From JBBIOI01 sp037443425 (lineage in GTDB: Bacteria > Desulfobacterota > BSN033 > UBA1163), in assembly GCA_037443425.1 (NCBI GenBank), contig JBBIOI010000103.1, positions 1-12,300 of the forward strand: a stretch of 12,300 nt of DNA, read 5' to 3'. Of this stretch, positions 1 through 6,228 are shown piece by piece (the first letter of the stretch is position 1; the number at the start of each line of letters is the position of its first letter). Under the pieces are notes generated by a model. The model saw nothing but the letters and a program-made list of their open reading frames with translations, searched no databases and was not told the DNA's origin. The position numbers were made by a program, and so were the translations under genes.

Positions 1-1
1 A

Positions 2-277
2 TTAACCGCCGGCGAGGAGGAGGGCGATAGAAAGCTCATCTCCATCAATTACTGGTTGGGATAGGTTTGTTGGATAATGACTTTTGCCATTAATAAGTAC
101 ATAAACGTAATTGATTAATTTCCCAGATTCATCAAAGAGGACTTTGTCAATGCCAGGATACCGTTTTACTAAATCGGATAGACATTCACCAATGGTAGAG
201 CCATTAACCTCTACCTGTTCCTGATAGTTAGTGAATTGTTGAAGATGGGGATAGAAGAGATTTATTTTTATGGCCAT
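2..277 (-). CDS. MoaD/ThiS-family ubiquitin-like sulfur carrier protein
   Basis: A 91-residue protein with the size and ending of a beta-grasp sulfur carrier. The C-terminus is LLLAGG, and the diglycine is the last thing before the TAA stop, as in MoaD and ThiS, where the terminal glycine is adenylated by a MoeB/ThiF partner and then thiocarboxylated. The central INGK and DGDEL segments also fit the MoaD fold. Such proteins donate sulfur to molybdopterin or tungstopterin, to thiazole, or to other acceptors; sequence alone does not say which. The gene is divergent from the TRAP/CoA cluster and ends at the window edge, so downstream partners cannot be seen. MoaD-like genes often lie beside tungsten aldehyde oxidoreductases, but that is only a possibility here. 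The ATG at 277 has a weak Shine-Dalgarno site. A second in-frame start was not seen upstream. Confidence 0.85.
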   Translation of the reverse strand: MAIKINLFYPHLQQFTNYQEQVEVNGSTIGECLSDLVKRYPGIDKVLFDESGKLINYVYVLINGKSHYPTNLSQPVIDGDELSIALLLAGG

Positions 278-311
278 GATTACTTCAAGATCTTTAAGAA
301 ACCTTTTTAAT

Positions 312-341
312 ATTTTAATGGACTTTTTTATTCTCTGTCAA
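312..341 (-). promoter_or_regulatory. Predicted sigma-70-type promoter for the MoaD-like gene
   Basis: On the minus strand a perfect -35 box TTGACA lies at 341-336, followed after an 18-bp spacer by a -10-like TAAAAT at 317-312 (five of six matches to TATAAT). Transcription would start near 305, leaving a leader of about 28 nt before the ATG at 277. Seen in sequence; activity is inferred. Confidence 0.5.
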
Positions 342-429
342 CCATTCTTCCTTATGAGGCCATCTAATAAGTTTAAAAAAGAGGGTGTATACAGTTTTTC
401 TATCGGGAGAGAATTAATAATTATCGGCC

Positions 430-458
430 TTGACATAAGGAGTATTTTCTGCTATCAA
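430..458 (+). promoter_or_regulatory. Predicted sigma-70-type promoter for the TRAP/CoA cluster
   Basis: A perfect -35 box TTGACA at 430-435 is followed by a 17-bp spacer and TATCAA at 453-458 (four of six matches to TATAAT). The predicted start would be near 465, about 36 nt before the receptor gene ATG at 501. The weak -10 and the palindrome directly beside it fit a regulated promoter. This is the only good promoter candidate I found for the run of genes to its right. Confidence 0.55.
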
Positions 459-480
459 TTTTACCAACCGGTCAGTAAAA
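459..480 (+). promoter_or_regulatory. Imperfect 22-bp palindrome, candidate operator
   Basis: Arms TTTTAC (459-464) and GTAAAA (475-480) are perfect inverse complements and flank a self-complementary core ACCGGT (467-472). Only the two dinucleotides CA at 465-466 and 473-474 break the dyad. It abuts the predicted -10 box and covers the predicted transcription start, the usual place for a repressor site. An ACCGGT-centred dyad is compatible with a TetR-like dimer, but no regulator gene is in the window and the family is a guess. Confidence 0.5.
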
Positions 481-500
481 AAGAAAGGAGGTAAAGTAAA

Positions 501-1529
501 ATGGGAAAGATAAGTTTTAAGGTGATGTCATTAATTGGGATAATTTTTTTGGTATTGTTTTTTAGAATTGCAGGGGCTCAGGTAAAACCGATCGAGCTGA
601 AAGTGGCCCATCACTTCCCACCAATTCATGTCCAGCATAAGGATGTCCTTGTCCCCTGGGCAGAGGAGTTGAAAAAGAGAACCGAGGGAAGGGTAACAGC
701 AAAGATTTTCCCGGCTGAGCTTTTAGGAAAAGTTACAGAAATGTATGACATGGTATTAAAAGGAACATGTGATGTTGGAGTATTGATCTCTACTTATTAT
801 CCAGGTCGTCATCCATTGGAAGAGGCGTTCCACCTTCCATTTTTGATCCCTGCCGGTGCAGCTCATCCTGTTGGAAAGGTTTTAAGGGATGAGGTTTATA
901 AAAAATTTCTTATTCCCTATCACTATAAAGACATGAAGGTGCTATGGACAGGACGTTTTGAACCAAATGTTTTACACCTTGCAAGAAAGCCTGTAAGGAC
1001 AATGGAGGATATGAAAGGCCTTGTTATTGGTTTCCCCGGTGGAAAACTCATGCCCAAACTTATTAAGGCTGTTGGTGCCTCACCAGAACAGGTAACCGTA
1101 GTAGATATGTATACAGCAATGGAGAGGGGTATGATTAGTGGACAGATTATTCCTCTTGAGGCTCAATTAGCATTTAAACTTATAGAAATCACAAAATATG
1201 TCACACTTCTAAATCTTGGAAGCGGAAGTAACTTTGTGGGGATGAGATGGGAAACATGGAATAAGATTCCTCCCACCGATCAAAAGATTATTGAAGAGCT
1301 AAGTATCTGGGCAGCTGATCTTCAGGCAAGGTCATGGAAGGCAGCAACTGATCGCACTATGGATATATGTAAAAAGAGGGGGATTGAATTTATTGAGCTT
1401 TCACCAGAAGAGAGGGCTCGCTGGATAGAGGCTGCGAAGCCAATAGAAGAAGAGTGGGTAAAAGAGGTTGAGGCAAAGGGATTTCCTGCAAGAGAGTTAT
1501 ATAAACTTATAAAAGAAATGACAAAGTAA
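501..1529 (+). CDS. TRAP transporter substrate-binding protein, DctP family
   Basis: The 342-residue periplasmic receptor of a tripartite ATP-independent periplasmic transporter. A signal peptide spans about residues 1-26 (short basic start, hydrophobic run LIGIIFLVLFF, cleavage likely after AGA). The mature part starts IELKVAHHFPP and shows DctP-family features: VPWAEELKKRTEGRV, FPAELLG, a YYPGRHPLEEAFHLPF segment, and MYTAMERGMISG, matching the usual 'Y.alqrGvvDG' stretch. The family binds mostly carboxylates through an arginine in the motif 'dlkGlkiRvp'. Here the same stretch is DMKGLVIGFPGG, with Gly177 at the arginine position, so ligand binding must differ from the classic mode. It is preceded by a strong AAGGAGG site (485-491) and the predicted regulated promoter, and is followed by an intercistronic hairpin and the two permease genes. 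The family call is firm; the ligand is unknown. Confidence 0.93.
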   Translation: MGKISFKVMSLIGIIFLVLFFRIAGAQVKPIELKVAHHFPPIHVQHKDVLVPWAEELKKRTEGRVTAKIFPAELLGKVTEMYDMVLKGTCDVGVLISTYYPGRHPLEEAFHLPFLIPAGAAHPVGKVLRDEVYKKFLIPYHYKDMKVLWTGRFEPNVLHLARKPVRTMEDMKGLVIGFPGGKLMPKLIKAVGASPEQVTVVDMYTAMERGMISGQIIPLEAQLAFKLIEITKYVTLLNLGSGSNFVGMRWETWNKIPPTDQKIIEELSIWAADLQARSWKAATDRTMDICKKRGIEFIELSPEERARWIEAAKPIEEEWVKEVEAKGFPARELYKLIKEMTK

Positions 1530-1541
1530 TCTATAGGTTAT

Positions 1542-1580
1542 CAGGGTTAAGAAGTTGATTTGAACAACTTCTTAACCCTG
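1542..1580 (+). other. Intercistronic stem-loop between TRAP receptor and permease genes
   Basis: A perfect 16-bp inverted repeat, CAGGGTTAAGAAGTTG at 1542-1557 and its complement at 1565-1580, encloses a 7-nt loop. No T-tract follows (next bases are CCAAATATAA), so it is not a typical intrinsic terminator. In TRAP operons the receptor is needed in large excess over the membrane subunits. A hairpin here could protect the 3' end of the receptor message or limit read-through. That role is inferred. Confidence 0.75.
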
Positions 1581-1620
1581 CCAAATATAAATTAAATGGT
1601 TTTATCAATGGATTAAATGA

Positions 1621-2133
1621 ATGGTGTTTAAAAGCATTAGAGCAAGGATATATAATATCGCCATTGGGCTTACCTGGATTGCAATTACTGGCCTTAGTAT
1701 ACTTATACTTTTTGTTGTTATAAATGTTTTATCCCGATTCTTATTTAAAAAACCACTTCCAGGTACTATTGAAGTCATTGAGCTAATAACAGTGGTAATT
1801 GCCTTTTTTTCAGTCGCTTATACAGAGGTTAGAAGAAGCCATATTTATGTAGAATTAGTCGTATCTAAATTTCCAAAAAGGATACGAGCTTTATGTGGAA
1901 GTATTATGTACCTCATATGCACAGCCTTCTTTGCTATTTTGGGTTTTGAAGCATTGCGATTTTCACATTCATATCTTTCGCCCACGGTGAGAGATACTTA
2001 CGTACTTCATATTCCAATAGCCCCTTTTATTTTTGTAATAGCTGTAGGGAGTTTTGTTCTTGCTTTAGTCTCATTTTTACATATATTTAATCCTCTACCA
2101 GAGGAGAAAATCCCTAAGGAGATTAAAGAGTGA
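1621..2133 (+). CDS. TRAP transporter small permease, DctQ family
   Basis: A 170-residue membrane protein with four hydrophobic segments at about residues 13-37, 50-70, 87-110 and 132-155, as expected for DctQ. The segment RRSHIYVEL after the second helix matches the DctQ signature around 'gaHi.v'. The small subunit pairs with the large permease in the inner membrane and helps dock the loaded receptor. The ATG at 1621 has no clear Shine-Dalgarno site, unlike most neighbours, and the upstream ATGs at 1596, 1608 and 1617 are out of frame. Poor initiation plus the upstream hairpin would both lower permease synthesis relative to the receptor. The stop codon overlaps the next gene's start. Confidence 0.92.
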   Translation: MVFKSIRARIYNIAIGLTWIAITGLSILILFVVINVLSRFLFKKPLPGTIEVIELITVVIAFFSVAYTEVRRSHIYVELVVSKFPKRIRALCGSIMYLICTAFFAILGFEALRFSHSYLSPTVRDTYVLHIPIAPFIFVIAVGSFVLALVSFLHIFNPLPEEKIPKEIKE

Positions 2134-3434
2134 GTAGCCTCGAAATAGGAATTGCAGGAGGTATAACACTTTTTATATTAATAGCCCTTGGATTACCCAT
2201 TGGCGTTTCTATGGGTGCTGTTGGCGTTGTTGGTCTTGCACTGATAACAAATATCGATGCAGCATTAAGCAGGCTTGCACAAACTGCTTATAGTATGACT
2301 GCAAACTATATTACAGCTGTTATCCCATTATTCGTTATCATGGGTGAATTTGCCTATGCTTCAGGACTTACAAGGGAAGCCTACTCAGCTACATATAAAT
2401 GGCTTGGAAGACTTCCCGGAGGACTTGCAATGGCCACAATTGGTGGATGCGCAGGTTTTGCTGCGGTTTGTGGATCGAGCGAAGCCACTGCGCTTACCAT
2501 TGGTTCATTTGCACTTCCAGAAATGAAGAAACATAGATATGACCCAAGACTTGCCCTTGGTTCAATTGCAGCAGGAGGAACATTAGGTATATTGATCCCC
2601 CCAAGTATGGCATTCGTCCTTTATGGACTGATTACAGAACAATCCATAGGGAAACTTTTTTTAGCAGGTGTATTCCCAGGTATACTGCTGGCTTCTTTAT
2701 TTATGATAACTGTATATATACTTGCAAAGACAAATCCATTTTATGGCCCACCCGGAGGGAAGACGACTTTAAAGGAAAAGTTAATCGCTTTTAAAGAAAT
2801 CTGGGGTGTATTGATATTATTTATTGTTGTTATGGGTGGGATTTACGGTGGAATCTTAACACCGACCGAGGCAGCTGCAGCCGGTGCATTTAGTGCTTTC
2901 TTAATAGCATTTTTCAGAAAGAAGATTAATAAGAATAGCCTTATAACCTCATTTATGAATACACTCAGGGTCACTGGATTCGTCTTTGTAATTATCATAG
3001 GGGCAGTCTTGTTTGGATACTTAATGGCTGCAAGTGGTGTAAGTATGGCCTTAGCAAACTTTGTTTCAGGACTCCCTGTTTCTCGGTTAGGTATCTTAGT
3101 TGCCATCCTTTTTTTATACTTAATCCTTGGCTGTTTGATGGATGCCTTTGCAATGGTTCTTATTACAATGCCAATTCTTTATCCTGTTATCATAAATTTA
3201 GGATATGATCCTATCTGGTTCGGGGTTTTAATAGTTATCATGATGGAGATGGGCATGATTACACCTCCGATAGGAATGAATGTCTTCGTTCTTAAAGGGA
3301 TTTCAAGGGATATTCCAATGTCTATAATATTTCAAGGTGCTTTACCATTTGTGATTTCAATGGCCGTATGTGTTTCGATACTTATAGCATTTCCGGATAT
3401 TGCCCTATTTCTACCAAATGCTATGAAGAGGTAG
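2130..3434 (+). CDS. TRAP transporter large permease, DctM family
   Basis: A 434-residue, highly hydrophobic protein of normal DctM length with about 12 membrane segments. It is the ion-coupled transport channel of the TRAP system. Family hallmarks are clear: AAGGTLGILIPPSMAFVLYG near residues 147-166, the following SIGKLFLAGVFPGILL, and in the C-terminal half GCLMDAFAMVLITMPILYP and MEMGMITPPIGMNVFVLKG. The start is GTG at 2130, sharing GTGA with the stop of the small permease gene, with AAGGAG at 2116-2121 correctly spaced, so the two permease genes are probably translationally coupled. No defect is seen. A strong new Shine-Dalgarno site restarts translation at the next gene. Confidence 0.95.
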   Translation: MSSLEIGIAGGITLFILIALGLPIGVSMGAVGVVGLALITNIDAALSRLAQTAYSMTANYITAVIPLFVIMGEFAYASGLTREAYSATYKWLGRLPGGLAMATIGGCAGFAAVCGSSEATALTIGSFALPEMKKHRYDPRLALGSIAAGGTLGILIPPSMAFVLYGLITEQSIGKLFLAGVFPGILLASLFMITVYILAKTNPFYGPPGGKTTLKEKLIAFKEIWGVLILFIVVMGGIYGGILTPTEAAAAGAFSAFLIAFFRKKINKNSLITSFMNTLRVTGFVFVIIIGAVLFGYLMAASGVSMALANFVSGLPVSRLGILVAILFLYLILGCLMDAFAMVLITMPILYPVIINLGYDPIWFGVLIVIMMEMGMITPPIGMNVFVLKGISRDIPMSIIFQGALPFVISMAVCVSILIAFPDIALFLPNAMKR

Positions 3435-3475
3435 TTTAAAATGTTTTTAAATAAAAATAAAAAAGGAGGTTTATT

Positions 3476-4876
3476 ATGGTTCCAGTAGGTATCCCTGATA
3501 AATGGGATTATGAGGCAGACATTATTATTGTGGGTGCAGGAACAGCAGGACTACCAGCTGCCTGGGTTGCAGCAGATAAGGGAGCAAAGGTTTGTGTCCT
3601 TGAATTATTACCCTATATAGCCCCAAGTCTATCCCTGATCAATGTAGGACCTGCATTTGCAGGCACAGATGTTCAAAAAGAGCTTGGTATTGATGATTCT
3701 CCTGAGGATTACTATCGAGATGGAGTTGAGCTTGCAAAAGGGGATCCTGAACTGTGGAGGGTATTTGCAGACAATCAACTCGATACATATTACTGGTGTC
3801 AGCAGATTGGAATGGGGTTTGGAAAGGAACTTTTTGCCCCTCCTGCACATAGGAAAAAAAGAGGTATATGGAAAAAGGGAACAGAAATGACAAGAGTCTT
3901 AGAGAAAGCAGCAAGGGAGAAAGGTGCAGAGATTTTACTTTCTCACAGGGCTGAAAGATTGATTGTGGACCCTCCAACTCGAAGGGTTCTGGGTTTGAAG
4001 GTGAAGGTAAAAGATAAGGAGGAGAAGAATTTTAAGGCAAAAAAAGCAGTAATTTTAACGACTGGTGGTTTTGGAAGAAATCCTGAACTCGTTGCTGAAT
4101 ATGGTCCTGCATTTGTTAACTGGCTTCCAACAATGGCCCATGGGCATCTTGGAGATGGACTTAAAATGGCACTGGAGCATGGTGCAGGGACATCCCATAT
4201 TGGTCATGCTGTTTGTGGAAGTTTTGCTGTAGATATTGATTCAAGATCTGGTGTTATGGATTTTGTTGGTTATGCAGGTGGAATCTTTGTAAATATCCAT
4301 GGAAAAAGATTTGCTGACGAAGGTATGAGAGAGAAATTTTATGGCCTGGTTTCAGAAGAAGGAATGAGACAGCCAGGTCACATTTGGTTTGCAATTATTG
4401 ATGACAAGATTATGAAAACAACGCTTCGTCATCATATGCTTCATAAAGCAAAACCAACACAGGCAGATACGATTGAAGAGCTTGCCATGAAATTAGGAAT
4501 AGATCCTGTAGGATTAAAATCGACTATTGAAAAATATAACCGAGATCTTGATACCCTGGGTTATGATTCAGAATTTGGAAGGTCCACGCTTGAAGGCTGC
4601 GAGGGAAAACCAATAAAGATAGATACTCCACCCTTTTATGGATATAGATGCACGGGTGCAACCTCTTCATTCAAAGGTGGATTGAAGATAAATACGAAGA
4701 TGCAGGTATTGAATCAATATGGAGAGGTTATTCCAAGTCTTTATGCAGCAGGCGAGTTGACAGGAGGCCTCTGGGGAAATGATGGTACTTATTTGCCATG
4801 CACAATGGTCACTGCTGCTATGGTGTTTGGTAGACTTGCAGCAATGCATGCTGTGAATGAACCTTCGTGGCAATAG
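3476..4876 (+). CDS. FAD-binding fumarate-reductase/ketosteroid-dehydrogenase-like flavoprotein
   Basis: A 466-residue soluble flavoprotein of the FAD_binding_2 family (fumarate, urocanate and acrylate reductases; 3-ketosteroid dehydrogenases). The N-terminal dinucleotide fold shows DIIIVGAGTAG (GAGTAG at 20-25) and the ribose-binding VLE ending at Glu43. TTGGFGRNPEL near 195-204, GHLGDG at 223-228, GKRFADEG at 286-293 and SLYAAGELTGG near 421-431 complete the FAD-site pattern. No signal peptide or Tat motif, so it is cytosolic. In flavocytochrome fumarate reductases a His in 'hTmGG' and an Arg in 'HGaNRLGGN' handle substrate. Here those stretches are SSFKGG (397-402) and WGNDGTYLPCT (433-443), without His or Arg. 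Simple fumarate reduction is therefore unlikely; another enoate, enone or alpha,beta-dehydrogenation substrate is possible. Strong AAGGAGG at 3463-3469. The next two genes encode an FMN-binding protein and its ApbE transferase, a probable redox partner set. Confidence 0.85.
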   Translation: MVPVGIPDKWDYEADIIIVGAGTAGLPAAWVAADKGAKVCVLELLPYIAPSLSLINVGPAFAGTDVQKELGIDDSPEDYYRDGVELAKGDPELWRVFADNQLDTYYWCQQIGMGFGKELFAPPAHRKKRGIWKKGTEMTRVLEKAAREKGAEILLSHRAERLIVDPPTRRVLGLKVKVKDKEEKNFKAKKAVILTTGGFGRNPELVAEYGPAFVNWLPTMAHGHLGDGLKMALEHGAGTSHIGHAVCGSFAVDIDSRSGVMDFVGYAGGIFVNIHGKRFADEGMREKFYGLVSEEGMRQPGHIWFAIIDDKIMKTTLRHHMLHKAKPTQADTIEELAMKLGIDPVGLKSTIEKYNRDLDTLGYDSEFGRSTLEGCEGKPIKIDTPPFYGYRCTGATSSFKGGLKINTKMQVLNQYGEVIPSLYAAGELTGGLWGNDGTYLPCTMVTAAMVFGRLAAMHAVNEPSWQ

Positions 4877-4891
4877 ATAAAGGAAATGGAG

Positions 4892-5341
4892 ATGGAGATT
4901 TTTAAATCATTATATCCAAAGATTACCAACATGAAGGAGATTATTAATCAGGATGAATTGGTATGCTGGGAGGCCTATGACGAAAAGGGTGAGCTTATCG
5001 GTTATGCCTTTACAAAAGATATCCCTGAAGGGATTGAAAATTTACCAGGAATGGAAGAGATGGATAGGTATCGAGTATACGGGGTTATTGATCCGATTGA
5101 GTATAAGGTAATAAATATTGATATTACACTTCATCCCGAAATGGAAAAAGAGCCGTGGAGTGAAGATCTTATTAGTGAGGGCTTTGAGAAACGGTTCATA
5201 GGTTTAAAATGTGAAGAGATCAATCTTACGCCTGACGGTAAAATAGATGCTATAACCGATGCCACCCTTTCGTCAACATGGCTAACAGATGGAATAAGAA
5301 GGAAGATAGAAGAGATTATAGCAAAGACGAAGATTAAATGA
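4892..5341 (+). CDS. Small FMN-binding domain protein (FMN_bind), likely covalently flavinylated
   Basis: About 150 residues forming a stand-alone FMN_bind domain, related to RnfG/NqrC and to the FMN domain of bacterial fumarate reductases. Matching features: WEAYDEKGELIGYAF, a VIDPIEYKVINIDITLHPE stretch like the 'H.ETPG' region, GFEKRFIGLK, and near the C-terminus DAITDATLSS. The usual attachment motif is 'DaiTGATxSS', where ApbE joins FMN by a phosphoester to the Thr of 'GAT'. Here one glycine is aspartate (TDAT), but the acceptor threonine is kept (Thr127 counting from the ATG at 4886; Thr125 from 4892). There is no signal peptide or membrane anchor, so it is a cytosolic electron carrier, probably feeding the preceding FAD protein. 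ATG 4886 sits only 2 nt after the AAAGG site; ATG 4892 is better spaced and preferred. Confidence 0.82.
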   Translation: MEIFKSLYPKITNMKEIINQDELVCWEAYDEKGELIGYAFTKDIPEGIENLPGMEEMDRYRVYGVIDPIEYKVINIDITLHPEMEKEPWSEDLISEGFEKRFIGLKCEEINLTPDGKIDAITDATLSSTWLTDGIRRKIEEIIAKTKIK

Positions 5342-5342
5342 A

Positions 5343-6212
5343 GTGTATGAGATAAAAGATATAAAAAATCTTTTAGGGACATTTGTTTTAATTAAAATTT
5401 TTCATAAAGATCAAAAAGCGGGCTTAAAGGCGATAAGCGAGGCCTTTAATGAAATCTCAAGGATTCAAAATTTAATGAGTCTTTACTATGAGGAAAGTGA
5501 GGTTTCAAGGCTTAACAGGGACGGCTTTATTAAACGAATAAGTGAAGATACAAGGTATGTCATAGAGAGGGCGATTTATCATTCAGAAATAAGCAATGGG
5601 GCCTTTGATATTACAGTTTTACCAGTTTTAAGACTCTGGAATGAAAAAAGGATTAATAATGAGATACCTAAAAGGAAAGAGATTAAAGAGAGACTTGCTT
5701 ATGTGGGATATAAGAGTATCATGATTGAAAAAGAATTAGTAGGTTTTCAGAGATCCGGTATGTCTATCACTTTAGCCTCTGTTGCAAAGGGTTATGCAAT
5801 TGATAGAGCAATCGGAATATTACGGAGGAATAATATCAATCACGGACTGATAAATGCTGGCGGCGATATAGGGACGATCGGCGGAAAAGGCGTTGATATC
5901 CCTTGGAGGATTGGCATAAGGGACCCGAGTGAAAGGAGAAAACTGATAGCCTCTGTCGAGATCTTTGATAAAGCTATAGCAACAAGTGGAAACTATTACA
6001 GGTCTTATAACGATATTATTGATCCAAGAAAAGGGCTACCTTCTAAGAAGTTGATAAGTTCAACGGTTATTTGTGAAAAGGCGATTGATGCTGATATAAT
6101 TTCAACCTTATTTTTCGTAACTGGAATAAAGAAAGGGATGGAGATTTTTAAAGGGAAGGTTAAAGGAATATTTGTGACACAAAAGGGAGAGGTTTTTAAT
6201 TACCTTTCATGA
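5343..6212 (+). CDS. apbE: ApbE-type FAD:protein FMN transferase, cytosolic form
   Basis: A 289-residue ApbE-family protein, which transfers the FMN half of FAD onto a Ser/Thr of target proteins using Mg2+. Motifs in order: NLMSLYYEESEVSRLN near 43-58, NGAFDITV, SVAKGYAIDRA with Lys149, NAGGDIG at 171-177, ATSGNYYRS near 213-221, IIDPRKGLP near 225-233, and a metal-site pattern with Asp251 and Thr255. Two familiar residues differ: the His of 'HIlDPrtG' is Asp224, and the Asp of 'vDLGgiaKG' is Thr143. Most ApbE proteins are exported lipoproteins. This one has no signal peptide or lipobox, so it acts in the cytosol, matching the cytosolic FMN-binding protein encoded directly upstream. The start is GTG at 5343, one base after the preceding stop, with no strong Shine-Dalgarno site, suggesting coupled translation. 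An in-frame stop at 5319 rules out a much longer start. Confidence 0.88.
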   Translation: MYEIKDIKNLLGTFVLIKIFHKDQKAGLKAISEAFNEISRIQNLMSLYYEESEVSRLNRDGFIKRISEDTRYVIERAIYHSEISNGAFDITVLPVLRLWNEKRINNEIPKRKEIKERLAYVGYKSIMIEKELVGFQRSGMSITLASVAKGYAIDRAIGILRRNNINHGLINAGGDIGTIGGKGVDIPWRIGIRDPSERRKLIASVEIFDKAIATSGNYYRSYNDIIDPRKGLPSKKLISSTVICEKAIDADIISTLFFVTGIKKGMEIFKGKVKGIFVTQKGEVFNYLS

Positions 6213-6228
6213 AAAATTGAGGAATTTT

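Noticed and set aside
270..494. A 74-codon plus-strand open frame ending just before the TRAP receptor gene
   Set aside because: It starts inside the MoaD-like gene, has no ribosome site, its residues look like translated AT-rich spacer, and it covers both predicted promoters and the palindrome.
2344..2526. A 60-codon plus-strand open frame within the DctM gene
   Set aside because: It is an out-of-frame overlap with a conserved membrane protein, without ribosome site or recognisable motif.
3629..3977. Overlapping minus- and plus-strand open frames inside the FAD protein gene
   Set aside because: They are alternate-frame shadows of a strongly conserved coding region; their translations show no family motif and no ribosome sites.
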